From assembly GCF_000367365.1 (NCBI RefSeq), contig NZ_BARF01000133.1, positions 1-55,966 on the forward strand: a stretch of 55,966 nucleotides of DNA. The letters run 5' to 3'. The notes beneath the pieces were generated by a model, which searched no databases, was not told where the DNA came from, and saw only the letters and a program-made list of their open reading frames with translations. This DNA comes from Streptomyces prunicolor NBRC 13075 (GTDB taxonomy: Bacteria; Actinomycetota; Actinomycetes; Streptomycetales; Streptomycetaceae). Of the stretch, positions 43,497 to 53,029 are shown one piece after another (the stretch's first letter is position 1; every line of letters begins with the position of its first letter). The translations under genes were made by a program, and so were the position numbers.

Positions 43497-46292
43497 CTAC
43501 TGCGTGTTGACGTCGAGATCCTCGGTTGCTTCCTCCAGAGGCTCTACCAAGCCGTTCCGGAAGGAGACCCGATCGAACTCCCCCTCAGCGTGGATGTTGA
43601 GCTCGATGCGAACCAGACCCGACTGATCCGAAAGCCAGGAGAGGGCGCGCCGCAGGTTGAAAAGGCCAGATCTGTCGAGGACTGCCTGAATGTCCGCAAC
43701 CTGGACATTGTCACTGGGAGTTGGGGCAGCGGGAACGCCTCCCTTCGACGTGCCTCCGTGCGGACTTGGAGTTGGCGACTGCGGAGTGGGCTGGGGCGCT
43801 GCGGGCTCGTTGAGGGGCGGCTCAACGGTCGCCTGCAGGCACTCACGGGCGTAGTCATGCCAGAAGATCGCTGCGTCGTCTGAGAGGTCGATCTCATCGG
43901 CCGTGAGGCGCTCCCCGAAGCGCACTTGCCGTGCGTCGCGAGGAGCAATCTCGTCCCCTTCTCGCACAAGCCCGACTGCGTAGCCGAGTTCGGAGGTCTT
44001 GACTGCGCTCGCGATGGTCGAGGCGATGACCTTCTTGTCCCAGAGCTTGGTGAACTCGTAGTAGCTGTAGAACCAGTCCACCAAGTCAGCGCACGTGACC
44101 GCCTTCCGGTCCGGTCCCAAGCCGGCCAAGGCGACGAGCTTCGCGGTGGTGACAGAAGTGAACACGCGCTGGCTGAGGGCTTCTACGACACGTTCGTGGA
44201 GGGCACGGCTTGCTGCCAGCATCGTGCGGAGATCTGAAGGCTCAAGCACGTAGGGTGCGTCGCCTGACCGCGATCGTGTGGGGATGGCCACGGTACTGTA
44301 GGCGGCGCCGATGGCCGCGGAGCCGTCGCGTCGAGCGTTGGCCGCCTTGTCTTGAAGTTCCTCGATCTGCTCGGCGCTGAAGTTGTACTTCTTGTGCTGG
44401 TCCAGGAGTGATTTGGCAGCCAATCGCAGCCTTATGGCGTGCCGGGCGAGGTCGAACTGGGCCTTGTCCGGGAGGACCAGGGCGAGTCCGTTGCGGTAGC
44501 GCCGTGGACTTCCCTTGCCGGCCTGTTCAATGAACTTCTCCTGCGAATCGCGGTCTTCAGACCAGTCCGGATGCAGGTAGGCAACCGTGAACAAGGGACG
44601 CTCGTCAGCGATACCGCCAGGCGTCTCTGGCCACAGAGCTACGCCCTTGTTGCCTTGCAGCTGCTTTTCGAGTTCCGCACGAACCTCGGTGAGCACCTCA
44701 TTGGAGTTGAACTTGCTGGCCTCGTCCCGTACGAGTTTCGTCAGGTTGGGAGTCGGCTCGAACCGATAGCGGCGTCCCGTGTAGTGGAGGTACAGCTCCT
44801 CCTCGCGGAGATCGTGCAATGCGGAGATGACAACGTTCCGGGTCAAGCCAGGAACAAGGACACTTCGGACAAGGTCTGATTCGAGCACGCCGCGGTCTTC
44901 GCCCTCACGTGCCCCGAAGCTGTAGAGCATGATGGCGGTGGCAACGCGCGTCCCCACCCGAAGCTGCGCGATCGTCGGGCTGTCAGCCCCGAGCGTCCGG
45001 TCTACCGTCGTACACCCCGCGCCCTCCGAAGTGACGTCGCTCGACAGCACGGACGTGTACCGCTCCCTCTCGCCTACTTGGGAGAAGAATGCGCCACGGG
45101 ACGCCTCATCAGTGAAGTCGACGTCACCCGGCCCGATGAGCGGGCTCTTCGCTCCCGATTGCCACAGTGCGTGGACGACCGAAGCCAAGAACTGCAATGC
45201 GCCACGGGTTCGCTGGTACGAAGGCAGAGACCCCCAGCGGTGGTACATGAGATCAAGCAGGTCCGGGTGCAAGGGATATGCAGCCAGTACCCGCTTCTCC
45301 AGGGAGTCTGCAGCTTCCTCGGCTTCCCGGCGTGCGTCGCCGGTTTCCGCCGTGGCCAGCAGCTGCTTCCGAAGGACGTCGGAATAGGACCGAGCGACCT
45401 CTCGGTGGACCGACTCGTCGCCGAACTCCGCGAAGAGTCGCCGCTGAACAACGCGGAGCACCTCGTCGCCTGACACAGGCTCGCGCTTGGCATCAACTCG
45501 GGCAACGAGCTTGTCCAGGTCGCTCAACAGACCCTCAGCACCGACGGCCTCACCGACACTGGCCTGAAGGCTGTAGACCATGGCGGCACGTGGCTGCGCG
45601 CTGATGGCTTCCGTGAGCGCCTGAACAAACAGCATGGCCTGGCGGCCGGCGGTGGACTCTGCCCGCTGAAGCGCCATAGCCTTCTCGACATAGATCAGGA
45701 CTTCGTCGAGGAGAATGAGGGTCGGACCGTCACCGATCACCTGCCGGAGGACATCTCCGCCCGGGGCGGACCCTGTCAGATCGTGTTGCTCTACAAGCTC
45801 GTAGCGTCCGAGTTGCGCTGCGAGTTCTCCCCAAAGGGTGTGTGTCTCGACTCCTGTCGCCTTCATCGGCGAGAGAGGGTCAAGTTCCTCTCCGGACAGC
45901 ACGGCGATCTGCACGTCGCCGGGATCAGAGATGTCCTTCAAATCTGGGCAAGCAGCAACGGAGGCGGCGCGGTCGCGAACCAGGTGAAGGAGCGCGACAA
46001 GGCTGTGGGTCTTACCACCGCCGAAAGGGGTGCGGAGTTGCAGGACATGGGAGCCGGTTCCACCCGCGAGGACGTCCATGACGTCCGTGAGCAACTCCCC
46101 CATCTTCTTGGTGAGGTACGTCGCCTGATAGAACCTACCGGCGTCCGTGTAGACGGGTGCGATACCCGTCCGGCCTCTAAAGACCCCGGCCAGGTTGGCC
46201 GCGTAGGTCCCCATGTCGAGGACGCCTGCCGCAACGTCATCATGCGGACGTGCAACCTGTGTCCAAGGCGACAGCCGATAACTCGAACTCAC
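43497..46292 (-). CDS. DUF499 ATPase of an Hma-like (helicase-methylase-ATPase) defence system
   Basis: This is a 931-aa protein from a GTG at 46292 with AGGGGG about 10 nt upstream. The P-loop is at about 85-92 (LRTPFGGGKTHSLVALL) and Walker B at about 190 (PTLILLDEVLIYVEK). The arrangement and length fit DUF499 AAA-type ATPases. The C-terminus has a Pro/Thr/Ser-rich linker and a final module of about 90 residues. It is the third gene of a minus-strand operon, 45 bp after the DUF1156 methylase. In phage-defence clusters DUF499 proteins always travel with this methylase and helicase. Confidence 0.87.
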   Translation of the reverse strand: MSSSYRLSPWTQVARPHDDVAAGVLDMGTYAANLAGVFRGRTGIAPVYTDAGRFYQATYLTKKMGELLTDVMDVLAGGTGSHVLQLRTPFGGGKTHSLVALLHLVRDRAASVAACPDLKDISDPGDVQIAVLSGEELDPLSPMKATGVETHTLWGELAAQLGRYELVEQHDLTGSAPGGDVLRQVIGDGPTLILLDEVLIYVEKAMALQRAESTAGRQAMLFVQALTEAISAQPRAAMVYSLQASVGEAVGAEGLLSDLDKLVARVDAKREPVSGDEVLRVVQRRLFAEFGDESVHREVARSYSDVLRKQLLATAETGDARREAEEAADSLEKRVLAAYPLHPDLLDLMYHRWGSLPSYQRTRGALQFLASVVHALWQSGAKSPLIGPGDVDFTDEASRGAFFSQVGERERYTSVLSSDVTSEGAGCTTVDRTLGADSPTIAQLRVGTRVATAIMLYSFGAREGEDRGVLESDLVRSVLVPGLTRNVVISALHDLREEELYLHYTGRRYRFEPTPNLTKLVRDEASKFNSNEVLTEVRAELEKQLQGNKGVALWPETPGGIADERPLFTVAYLHPDWSEDRDSQEKFIEQAGKGSPRRYRNGLALVLPDKAQFDLARHAIRLRLAAKSLLDQHKKYNFSAEQIEELQDKAANARRDGSAAIGAAYSTVAIPTRSRSGDAPYVLEPSDLRTMLAASRALHERVVEALSQRVFTSVTTAKLVALAGLGPDRKAVTCADLVDWFYSYYEFTKLWDKKVIASTIASAVKTSELGYAVGLVREGDEIAPRDARQVRFGERLTADEIDLSDDAAIFWHDYARECLQATVEPPLNEPAAPQPTPQSPTPSPHGGTSKGGVPAAPTPSDNVQVADIQAVLDRSGLFNLRRALSWLSDQSGLVRIELNIHAEGEFDRVSFRNGLVEPLEEATEDLDVNTQ

Positions 46293-46337
46293 AGCGTTCC
46301 AACCCCCTGTACTTCAACGTTGTGGATGGCCAGCACC

Positions 46338-49052
46338 TCAGAGCAGCCCCCGTTCACCAACGATCGTCCTCCATGAGACCAGCAGCCGCTCTGCCGCGCT
46401 TGCCTCTCGGCTCTTCGTCTCGCTTGAGCTGGCGCGCAGGGCCCGACCCGCCAGGGTCTGGATGACTTGGCGGAGCGCAACAGCATCAACGTTCACGGAC
46501 ATCAGATAGGGGCGCACCTCCCCGGGACGGTGTTCGGCACGCCACAGGACAGCATGCGCGACATCGATGAGGGGAGGCGCGACGGATGACTCAATCTCGT
46601 AGAGCGGCATCGTCCCGCTGGCCTCGTTGTCCGGCTGCCCCAGGCGACCATCGTCGCCACGGTCTTCGAAGTCTCTGAGGACGACGGTGGATTTGACCTT
46701 GGACACGAGCGGGTTGAGGCCGGTCGTAAGACCGCCGGTTCCGTCGAGGTTGGCGCCGGTCATCCGGGCGAGGTTGTTGGCCTCATCGAAGGGGACTGCC
46801 GCATAGCCATAGGAGTACTGAGCCGCCACGTAGTAGCGGGTAACGGGATCCGTGCCGGCGAGCCCCTCGAAGAGCGCGTCCAGCACACGGCTCTGGACCA
46901 TCTCCAAGAAGGTCTCCGCAGGCAGTACTTCGCCATTGTCCTGCTCGACACGTTCGTAGCGGGTCAGGGCCCGAAGACCAGCCCCGACGGTGGCGATGAC
47001 CAGGTCCGAGCCCGTGATGCCGAGTTCCTCCAGCCGTGTACGGCGTTCCAGGATGATCTGGCCGAGCTCGGCCATGACCTCGGCTTCACTGCCTACACCT
47101 GCGTCGGGCTTGCGCTTGCGCGCGACGAGGAAGATCGACGAGGCCAGACTGGCCGTTCCGTGACCGACTGCCCTCTCCGGCATCTCGGTGTCCAGTGGCC
47201 AGGCCTCGGTGATGGTGAAGCCTGCGCCCTTGAGTGCCTCGACCAGGCTGGACCACCCCGAGGTGGTCTTGTGTGCATAGACACAGACGAGCGGTGCGCC
47301 GGGCTTGAGTACCCGATGGGCTTCCTTGAACGACTTCTCCATGAGGTCTTCGTAGTGCCGGCGCGCGTCATCCTTGCTGCCGGAGTGACGATAGGCAGCG
47401 ACCACTGCCTCGTTCCTCTTCGGCGTCAGCTCCCCACCGAGATCCGTGGGGTACAGGAATCCGACCGACCTCTTCAGCCAGACATAGAAGAAGTCAGACA
47501 GGTCCGCGTACGAGATGTTGTCGTAGTACGGCGGATCCGTGATGACCGCGTCCTGGGAGTCGCTGGGCAGCGGGAGGGAAGCGGCGGACCCACGCACGCA
47601 CTTTGCAGCGCCCGGAAGAGTAGACAGCTGTTCGATCAGGTCGGCGGTTTCCTTGAGGTACTTACGCACGTCCCCAGAGGCCCCCGCGAACGGATTCGCC
47701 TCATAGAAGTCCCACACCATCGGCAGCGCCTGGCGGGCGAACGTATTCGTTCCACCCTCATTCTTCGTGTCAAGACGGCACAGGCTCGACAGTCGGTCCG
47801 CGACCCGGTTCAGTGCCATGGCCAACGCCGTCGACAGCGCGGCTGCACGACCCGGCTCCATGCCCTCGTCACAGGCCTTGTCGTGGACGGTGCGGATACC
47901 TGCGGCCAATGTGCTCAGCGCAAGAAGTTGCCGGGGAGTGAACAGATCACGGTACTGAGAGAACCCGTAAACCATGCACGTACCGCCTGTGATGCGCATG
48001 GTGCCGGGAAGCGACTCGTTGAGCGGATCGACCGGCAGTTCTTCAAGGCGCTTCAGACATTCCGCATCGTCCGGGAGTTCGTATTCGCCGACAGCCAGGT
48101 AGTCACGTCCCCGCCGCGGGCCCGGTTTTGCCGCGAGAGCCGCCAGCGGTGCCGTACCCATGCGCCCGGCACGGGCCTCGTCCTTGACGTGCTTGCCCGT
48201 CACTGGTGCGCCGCAGATACGGCACGTCACTTGGCCGCCTCGCGAGCCCTCAGCCGGGTCAAACCCAAGATCATCTTCCGTCGTTCCCGTAACCACCTCG
48301 TAGCTCAGCGACAGCGCATCACGGTCGACCACGGGCTTGAGGGCGACGACCCGGTTCTTCTTCCGGCCAAGCCAGGTCTGCCGGACAAGATGGGCGTCGT
48401 GCTCGGGCATGGCTGGATTGGGGCAGCGCACGGTGCGTGTCCACAGGTAGGCCAGGGGGAGACGCTGCTCGGTTTCATCGTCGGCGAGGAGGTGCTGCTG
48501 TCCCGTGCCACCGTCGACGGTCGGGTAGAAGTCAGACAGGTCGCGCCAGGCCGCGTCGACCCACGTCTGACCCCATTTACGCACGTCGTCAGCGAGACCG
48601 GGGTAACTCTGCGGAAACTCCAGGAGCATGCGCTCGATGAGGTGGGCCACTGGGTTCAGCTCATTGGCCGTGACCTCGCACCCCAGACGCAGTGCCTCCA
48701 GAGGAATGGCGCCTCCGCCGGAGAAGAGGTCGACGACCTTCGGCGGACCATCCTTGCTTGCGGCGAGTACCTCGCTACGCGCTGTGCGAATGGCGTGGTC
48801 TTCGGCACCCCATGTGCAGAGCGCGTCGAAGAAGCTCGACTCCTCTTCGAGCGTACGTGTCCGCCCTTCCGCCGACACAAGGGCCGAGTAAACGGCAGCG
48901 CGGGAGGCCGCGAGCGGTCGACGAGCCCACCAGAGGTGCAGCGACGCGGGGTGGCCGACACGACCGCCCACCTTCTCGCTGGCACTCGTGCGGCTGATGA
49001 CGTCGATCGGGATGACGTCTTCGATCAGCCGCTTGTCACTGCTGTCGCGCAC
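46338..49052 (-). CDS. DUF1156 DNA methylase of the Hma-like system
   Basis: This 904-aa protein starts at a GTG 1 nt after the helicase stop, with GAGAGGA overlapping the end of that gene. The N-terminal DUF1156 region carries IPIDVISRTSASEK and LHLWWARRPLAASR. The SAM-binding motif is VVDLFSGGGAIPLEA at about 107-120. The target-base motif IV is ITDPPYYDNISYADL at about 500, typical of N6-adenine or N4-cytosine methylases. A zinc-ribbon-like Cys pair (CRICG) lies in between. It probably marks host DNA for self-recognition by the defence operon. Confidence 0.88.
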   Translation of the reverse strand: MRDSSDKRLIEDVIPIDVISRTSASEKVGGRVGHPASLHLWWARRPLAASRAAVYSALVSAEGRTRTLEEESSFFDALCTWGAEDHAIRTARSEVLAASKDGPPKVVDLFSGGGAIPLEALRLGCEVTANELNPVAHLIERMLLEFPQSYPGLADDVRKWGQTWVDAAWRDLSDFYPTVDGGTGQQHLLADDETEQRLPLAYLWTRTVRCPNPAMPEHDAHLVRQTWLGRKKNRVVALKPVVDRDALSLSYEVVTGTTEDDLGFDPAEGSRGGQVTCRICGAPVTGKHVKDEARAGRMGTAPLAALAAKPGPRRGRDYLAVGEYELPDDAECLKRLEELPVDPLNESLPGTMRITGGTCMVYGFSQYRDLFTPRQLLALSTLAAGIRTVHDKACDEGMEPGRAAALSTALAMALNRVADRLSSLCRLDTKNEGGTNTFARQALPMVWDFYEANPFAGASGDVRKYLKETADLIEQLSTLPGAAKCVRGSAASLPLPSDSQDAVITDPPYYDNISYADLSDFFYVWLKRSVGFLYPTDLGGELTPKRNEAVVAAYRHSGSKDDARRHYEDLMEKSFKEAHRVLKPGAPLVCVYAHKTTSGWSSLVEALKGAGFTITEAWPLDTEMPERAVGHGTASLASSIFLVARKRKPDAGVGSEAEVMAELGQIILERRTRLEELGITGSDLVIATVGAGLRALTRYERVEQDNGEVLPAETFLEMVQSRVLDALFEGLAGTDPVTRYYVAAQYSYGYAAVPFDEANNLARMTGANLDGTGGLTTGLNPLVSKVKSTVVLRDFEDRGDDGRLGQPDNEASGTMPLYEIESSVAPPLIDVAHAVLWRAEHRPGEVRPYLMSVNVDAVALRQVIQTLAGRALRASSSETKSREASAAERLLVSWRTIVGERGLL

Positions 49053-49053
49053 T

Positions 49054-52000
49054 CTATTCCTCTCGCTCCGCAGCTCTTGTCTCTACAACCGCGTGAGCTC
49101 GGATGCTAGCGCCCGGTACGCGATAGCCGGTAACCTGCCGGATTTCGGACACATTGGGCAGCGTGTGGTACGGGTCTTGCACCCTCATCAGTACAGGGTT
49201 CGTTGTCGCGCTGTAGACAACGTAGAGCCAGAAGCCTGCCGCCCATCGCTGGGCGGCGTACCACTCTGTTCGGTACAGGCCCACGTCGCCCGAGGCGGCG
49301 CTGCGACCCTTCACCTCGATGCGGCGCACCTGCGAGCTGCCGTCGGGCAGCGTCCGTGTCGAGCGAATGTCAAAGCCGCTGCCGTCCATCAAGTGTCCGA
49401 GGTACTCGGGTTCCCAGCCCTGCTCCGTTTCGAAAGCCATCGCGATCTCGACCGCGGCCTCCTCGACTTCCTTGCTGTTGGGACGCATGACGTCGACGTC
49501 TGGGTGCTCTGGCCTGCGGGGCGGCACCACAGAGGCGGAGCCGAGGTGCGTCACCTTGCCTGAGCGCACGACACCAAGGCGGTTGAGGGACTCCAGTTTG
49601 GAAGCCCGTCGATGCTTCAGCTCCTTGAGCTGCCGTGCAGCGTTGTCCCGTTGGAGCCGGTACGAGTCATCACCGGCAGCGACCTTGGCATCGTAAGTGT
49701 CCCATCGGCTTTCCAGCCGGCGCTTCTGCGCATCCATCGCCTCCTCAAGGTATGAGGCGCGGAGTTTGGCTTGATCAAGCCTGCTGTTCCGCTCCGCCGT
49801 ACTCCGCGAAAGCTGGACCTCCACACGCAGCCAGTCGGTCGCGGTCTTGATCTGGTCCGGCAAAAGAGCGGCCGCTTTCCGCGCTTCCACTGGGGTCGCG
49901 GGCGTAAGCGTGTGAAGCACATCTGCAGGTCCCCGGTGCAGGCCGTCCTGGTCCTCTATCACCGCCACGACCTCAGCGAACGCCAGCTCCGAGGCGCCGT
50001 GGACGTCCTCACCCACCACCTCATAGGCAAAGAGGTGAACGAAGTACGGGGCCAGAGCACCCGGGTCGACGAACGCTGCAGCGCCCTGGGGGACATTGTC
50101 AGCAGCGAGATCGCGTTCCAGGGACTCAGCAAGCGCCGCGAACAACGGATGGCCCGGCGAGCACAGCACCGAGTCCTCGTGCTCGACGCGACTTCGTTCC
50201 TCCTTCCGGAAGGTGAGCTTGCGGTATTCGGAATCCGGGCGGCCCCGGTGCTTCACCGCCGCAAGATCTTCGCTGCGCAGCGCGACAGGGACGTGCTCGA
50301 TGCGGAGCAGCTGGTCCGCTCGGCGCTCAACACGCAGGCGCTGGCGGCTCGCGGCACGCAGGAAGAACGCCTCTGCGTATTCCGGCATGAGCCGACGCTC
50401 GTCGGAGAGGAAGTTCTGGCCGCGGACCCAGTCGATGTCCACGTATTTCTTCGCCAGGGCGATCCCTGTGTCCTTCTCATACTCGGCCAACTTCTCCGAG
50501 TTGAGCCGGTTGATCGCGGCGACCGCAGCGTCCCTGTTGGCTCGGGTGGGGTTGGCGAGTGTCTCCTTGACGAGCCGTTCGAAGTCGATGCCGTTGATCG
50601 TGAGGAGCTCGCCGATCACGTCGTAGACGCGGCCATCCAGGTCGGCGCGCATCGCTTCGAGGCGTGCGTGGAGACCTGCCAGCAGCTGGCCTTCAACCGT
50701 ATTGGTGGCACAGAAGTTGAAGATCCAGCAGTCTGCGCTCTGACCGATGCGGTGCACTCGACCCATGCGCTGTTCCAGGCGTACCGGGTTCCACGGAAGG
50801 TCATAGTTGATCATCAAATGGCAGAATTGGAGGTTGATGCCCTCGCCGGCCGCTTCGGTGGCGATGCAAATCTGCTTGTTCTGCCGGAAGTCGTGCTGGA
50901 TCCGCTTCCGCTCCGCTGGAGAGTGACCCCCATGGATGGTGCAGACGGAGTAGCCCTGCCGACGGAGGTTGTCTTCCAGGTAGCTCAGGGTGTCGCGGTG
51001 CTCCGTGAAGATGAGGAGCTTCCCTCGGCCGTCCCGCAGCTCCTCGAACTCTGCCCTCGCTAGGCACTCCCGCAGAGCCACCAGCTTCCGCTCATCCCCC
51101 TGGGCTCGGACCCGGTCCGCGTGGGAGACCAGCTTGCGGAGCTCGCTTACTTCAGTACGCAGTTGGGAGATCTGTTCCGCGCTGCTCACCTCTGTAGCTA
51201 GGGCGTCATCTACGATCTCGTCGATGTCGTCCGACTCGGCTTCGCCATCGTCTTCGAAGTCTGAGTCCGCCGGCATACGCCCCAGCGCGGCCAAGCGCCG
51301 GTTTCGATCAGCGGGGTCCATGGCGGTCAGCTGATCGATCAGATCGCTCAAGCGGTCGGCTCGCTTGGCCAGCGAGGACCTGATGGCACCCAGGCTCGAC
51401 GCGAGACGACGTTGGAGAACGGTACGCGCGAGAGCGACCGCGTTACCCCTCGATCCGCCGCTTGATCCCAGGTAGGTGTTCACATATTCAGTGACTTCCT
51501 GGTACAGCGCATATTCTGCGGTCGAGAGCTGGAACGGCTGAGTGCGGACATGCCTCTCAACAAATAGTGCGTGATTCTGTTCGTCTACAAGATCTTCCTT
51601 CTGGCGCCGCAAGAAGTACGGATTGCCGTCATCCGAAATCTGCTTCTTCACGAGGTCGGGTGTCGAAAACTGATCAGGATCCAGCAGCCCCAAGAAACGC
51701 GTAAACCTGTCCTCGTCACCTGAGTGCGGTGTAGCAGTGAGCAGCAACAACCGATCAGCCTGCTGCGCTACCCCCTCCACCAGGACGTACCGCTTCGTCT
51801 TTACGACCCGCTCGTCACGACCACGCTTCGTGAATGCTGACGCCTTGTGGGCTTCATCAACGATGACCAAGTCCCACTGGGCACGAAGAAGTTCATCGCG
51901 CACGTCGTCACGCTTGGCAAAGTCGATACTACTGATGGCCATAGGGAAGCGTTCCCAGGGACTCTGCCCAAGCTGATGCCGAACCTGCTCGCCTGACACA

Positions 52001-52539
52001 ATCTCGAACTGTTCGTCGAACTTGTCGAGCATTTCGTCTTGCCACTGAGTAGTGAGCGGAGCGGGACAGAGGATCAGAATTCGCTCCACCGCCCCTCGGA
52101 GTTTCAACTCCTTGAGTAGGAGCCCAGCCATGATCGTCTTACCTGCACCAGGATCATCCGCGAGCACAAAACGAAGCCTGGGCTGAGGCAACATATGCCG
52201 ATAGACCGCTTCAATCTGATGCGGCAGACCGCGAACGCCACTCATGGAAACCGCGAAGAGCGGATCATGAGCGAAGGCGTGCTTAATTCGCTGCGACTCT
52301 ACCCACAGAAAAAGATCCTGCGCATTAACCAGTTCAGGTGTTGGTGCAACCTTCGCAAGAGCCGCCTCAAGCTCAGATTCCAGCACCTGAGTTTCATCGG
52401 GCGCCCCATTGGCATGCCGGACCCTGACAAGAAAGACGCCCGTCCCGATCGGCTCGATGTGCTCCACTCTCACGGGGTGTGCGAAGTGACCATCGAGCAT
52501 GATCAAGCGATTGTTGGCCCGTTCGCCTACATCACTCAC
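49054..52539 (-). CDS. SNF2-like helicase with C-terminal DUF3883 domain (Hma-like system)
   Basis: This is a 1161-aa protein if read from the GTG at 52539, which has GGAAGG about 8 nt upstream; the frame is open to 52578. Motif I (ADDPGAGKTIMAG) is at about 125, the DEAH box (VIVDEAHKAS) at about 226, and motif VI (QRMGRVHRIGQS) at about 595, giving a complete SF2/SNF2 engine. An acidic insertion lies at about 420-450. The DUF3883 domain is at about 1010-1105 and has a PD-(D/E)XK-like pattern (GFDIRSTR, then RRIEVKGRS). It opens the operon with the DUF1156 methylase and DUF499 ATPase. Together they match the Hma (helicase, methylase, ATPase) defence type. Confidence 0.88.
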   Translation of the reverse strand: MSDVGERANNRLIMLDGHFAHPVRVEHIEPIGTGVFLVRVRHANGAPDETQVLESELEAALAKVAPTPELVNAQDLFLWVESQRIKHAFAHDPLFAVSMSGVRGLPHQIEAVYRHMLPQPRLRFVLADDPGAGKTIMAGLLLKELKLRGAVERILILCPAPLTTQWQDEMLDKFDEQFEIVSGEQVRHQLGQSPWERFPMAISSIDFAKRDDVRDELLRAQWDLVIVDEAHKASAFTKRGRDERVVKTKRYVLVEGVAQQADRLLLLTATPHSGDEDRFTRFLGLLDPDQFSTPDLVKKQISDDGNPYFLRRQKEDLVDEQNHALFVERHVRTQPFQLSTAEYALYQEVTEYVNTYLGSSGGSRGNAVALARTVLQRRLASSLGAIRSSLAKRADRLSDLIDQLTAMDPADRNRRLAALGRMPADSDFEDDGEAESDDIDEIVDDALATEVSSAEQISQLRTEVSELRKLVSHADRVRAQGDERKLVALRECLARAEFEELRDGRGKLLIFTEHRDTLSYLEDNLRRQGYSVCTIHGGHSPAERKRIQHDFRQNKQICIATEAAGEGINLQFCHLMINYDLPWNPVRLEQRMGRVHRIGQSADCWIFNFCATNTVEGQLLAGLHARLEAMRADLDGRVYDVIGELLTINGIDFERLVKETLANPTRANRDAAVAAINRLNSEKLAEYEKDTGIALAKKYVDIDWVRGQNFLSDERRLMPEYAEAFFLRAASRQRLRVERRADQLLRIEHVPVALRSEDLAAVKHRGRPDSEYRKLTFRKEERSRVEHEDSVLCSPGHPLFAALAESLERDLAADNVPQGAAAFVDPGALAPYFVHLFAYEVVGEDVHGASELAFAEVVAVIEDQDGLHRGPADVLHTLTPATPVEARKAAALLPDQIKTATDWLRVEVQLSRSTAERNSRLDQAKLRASYLEEAMDAQKRRLESRWDTYDAKVAAGDDSYRLQRDNAARQLKELKHRRASKLESLNRLGVVRSGKVTHLGSASVVPPRRPEHPDVDVMRPNSKEVEEAAVEIAMAFETEQGWEPEYLGHLMDGSGFDIRSTRTLPDGSSQVRRIEVKGRSAASGDVGLYRTEWYAAQRWAAGFWLYVVYSATTNPVLMRVQDPYHTLPNVSEIRQVTGYRVPGASIRAHAVVETRAAEREE

Positions 52540-52578
52540 GATCCGTCCTTCCGTCACTCCCATAGCAGCCAAACCCAA

Positions 52579-53029
52579 ACCTAGCCGATGCCAGTGACAA
52601 GGCCGCCGGACTCATCGCGTCCCAACCGAAACCGACGGAGGACACGACCGCTCCGGACGAGGCCACACCCTGCGGACGAGACTCCCGACCACCCTCGCAG
52701 CCTCCCGAACTGTGCGAAACCCACCCAGCACATCAAGCCTCACCAAGCCATAACCCTAGACGTCTCGTCAGCGGTGCCGCTCGTAGGGCTTTGAACGACG
52801 AAGAGGGGCCCTCCGAGCGACTTGGCAGTCGGCTCAGGCCTTGAGGAGAGTGACCAAGAGACTGGTTCTGTGTGTCGGTTCACCAGAGCTCCGTGGTGGT
52901 GGAACTGGCAGGCGACGTCGGGGGTGCAGGCGAAGGCCGAATGCCGCTTACGGCGATATGCGATGGCCAGAGCCCGGCCGGAAGCTATCGCGCACGACAG
53001 GTGGACGACTCGAATGTCGGCTCATGGCG
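52579..53029. other. Intergenic region upstream of the Hma-like operon
   Basis: No credible gene is seen. The region must contain the promoter of the minus-strand helicase-methylase-ATPase operon and the end of the transcript from the gene to the right. Plus-strand frames here are short, Pro/Arg-rich and lack ribosome sites. Confidence 0.4.

Noticed and set aside
47160..49109. 649-codon plus-strand frame opposite the methylase
   Set aside because: It is the reverse shadow of the DUF1156 methylase, which has intact catalytic motifs.
52588..52794. Small plus-strand gene upstream of the helicase
   Set aside because: The translation is Pro/Arg/Thr-rich, with no ribosome site and no motif.
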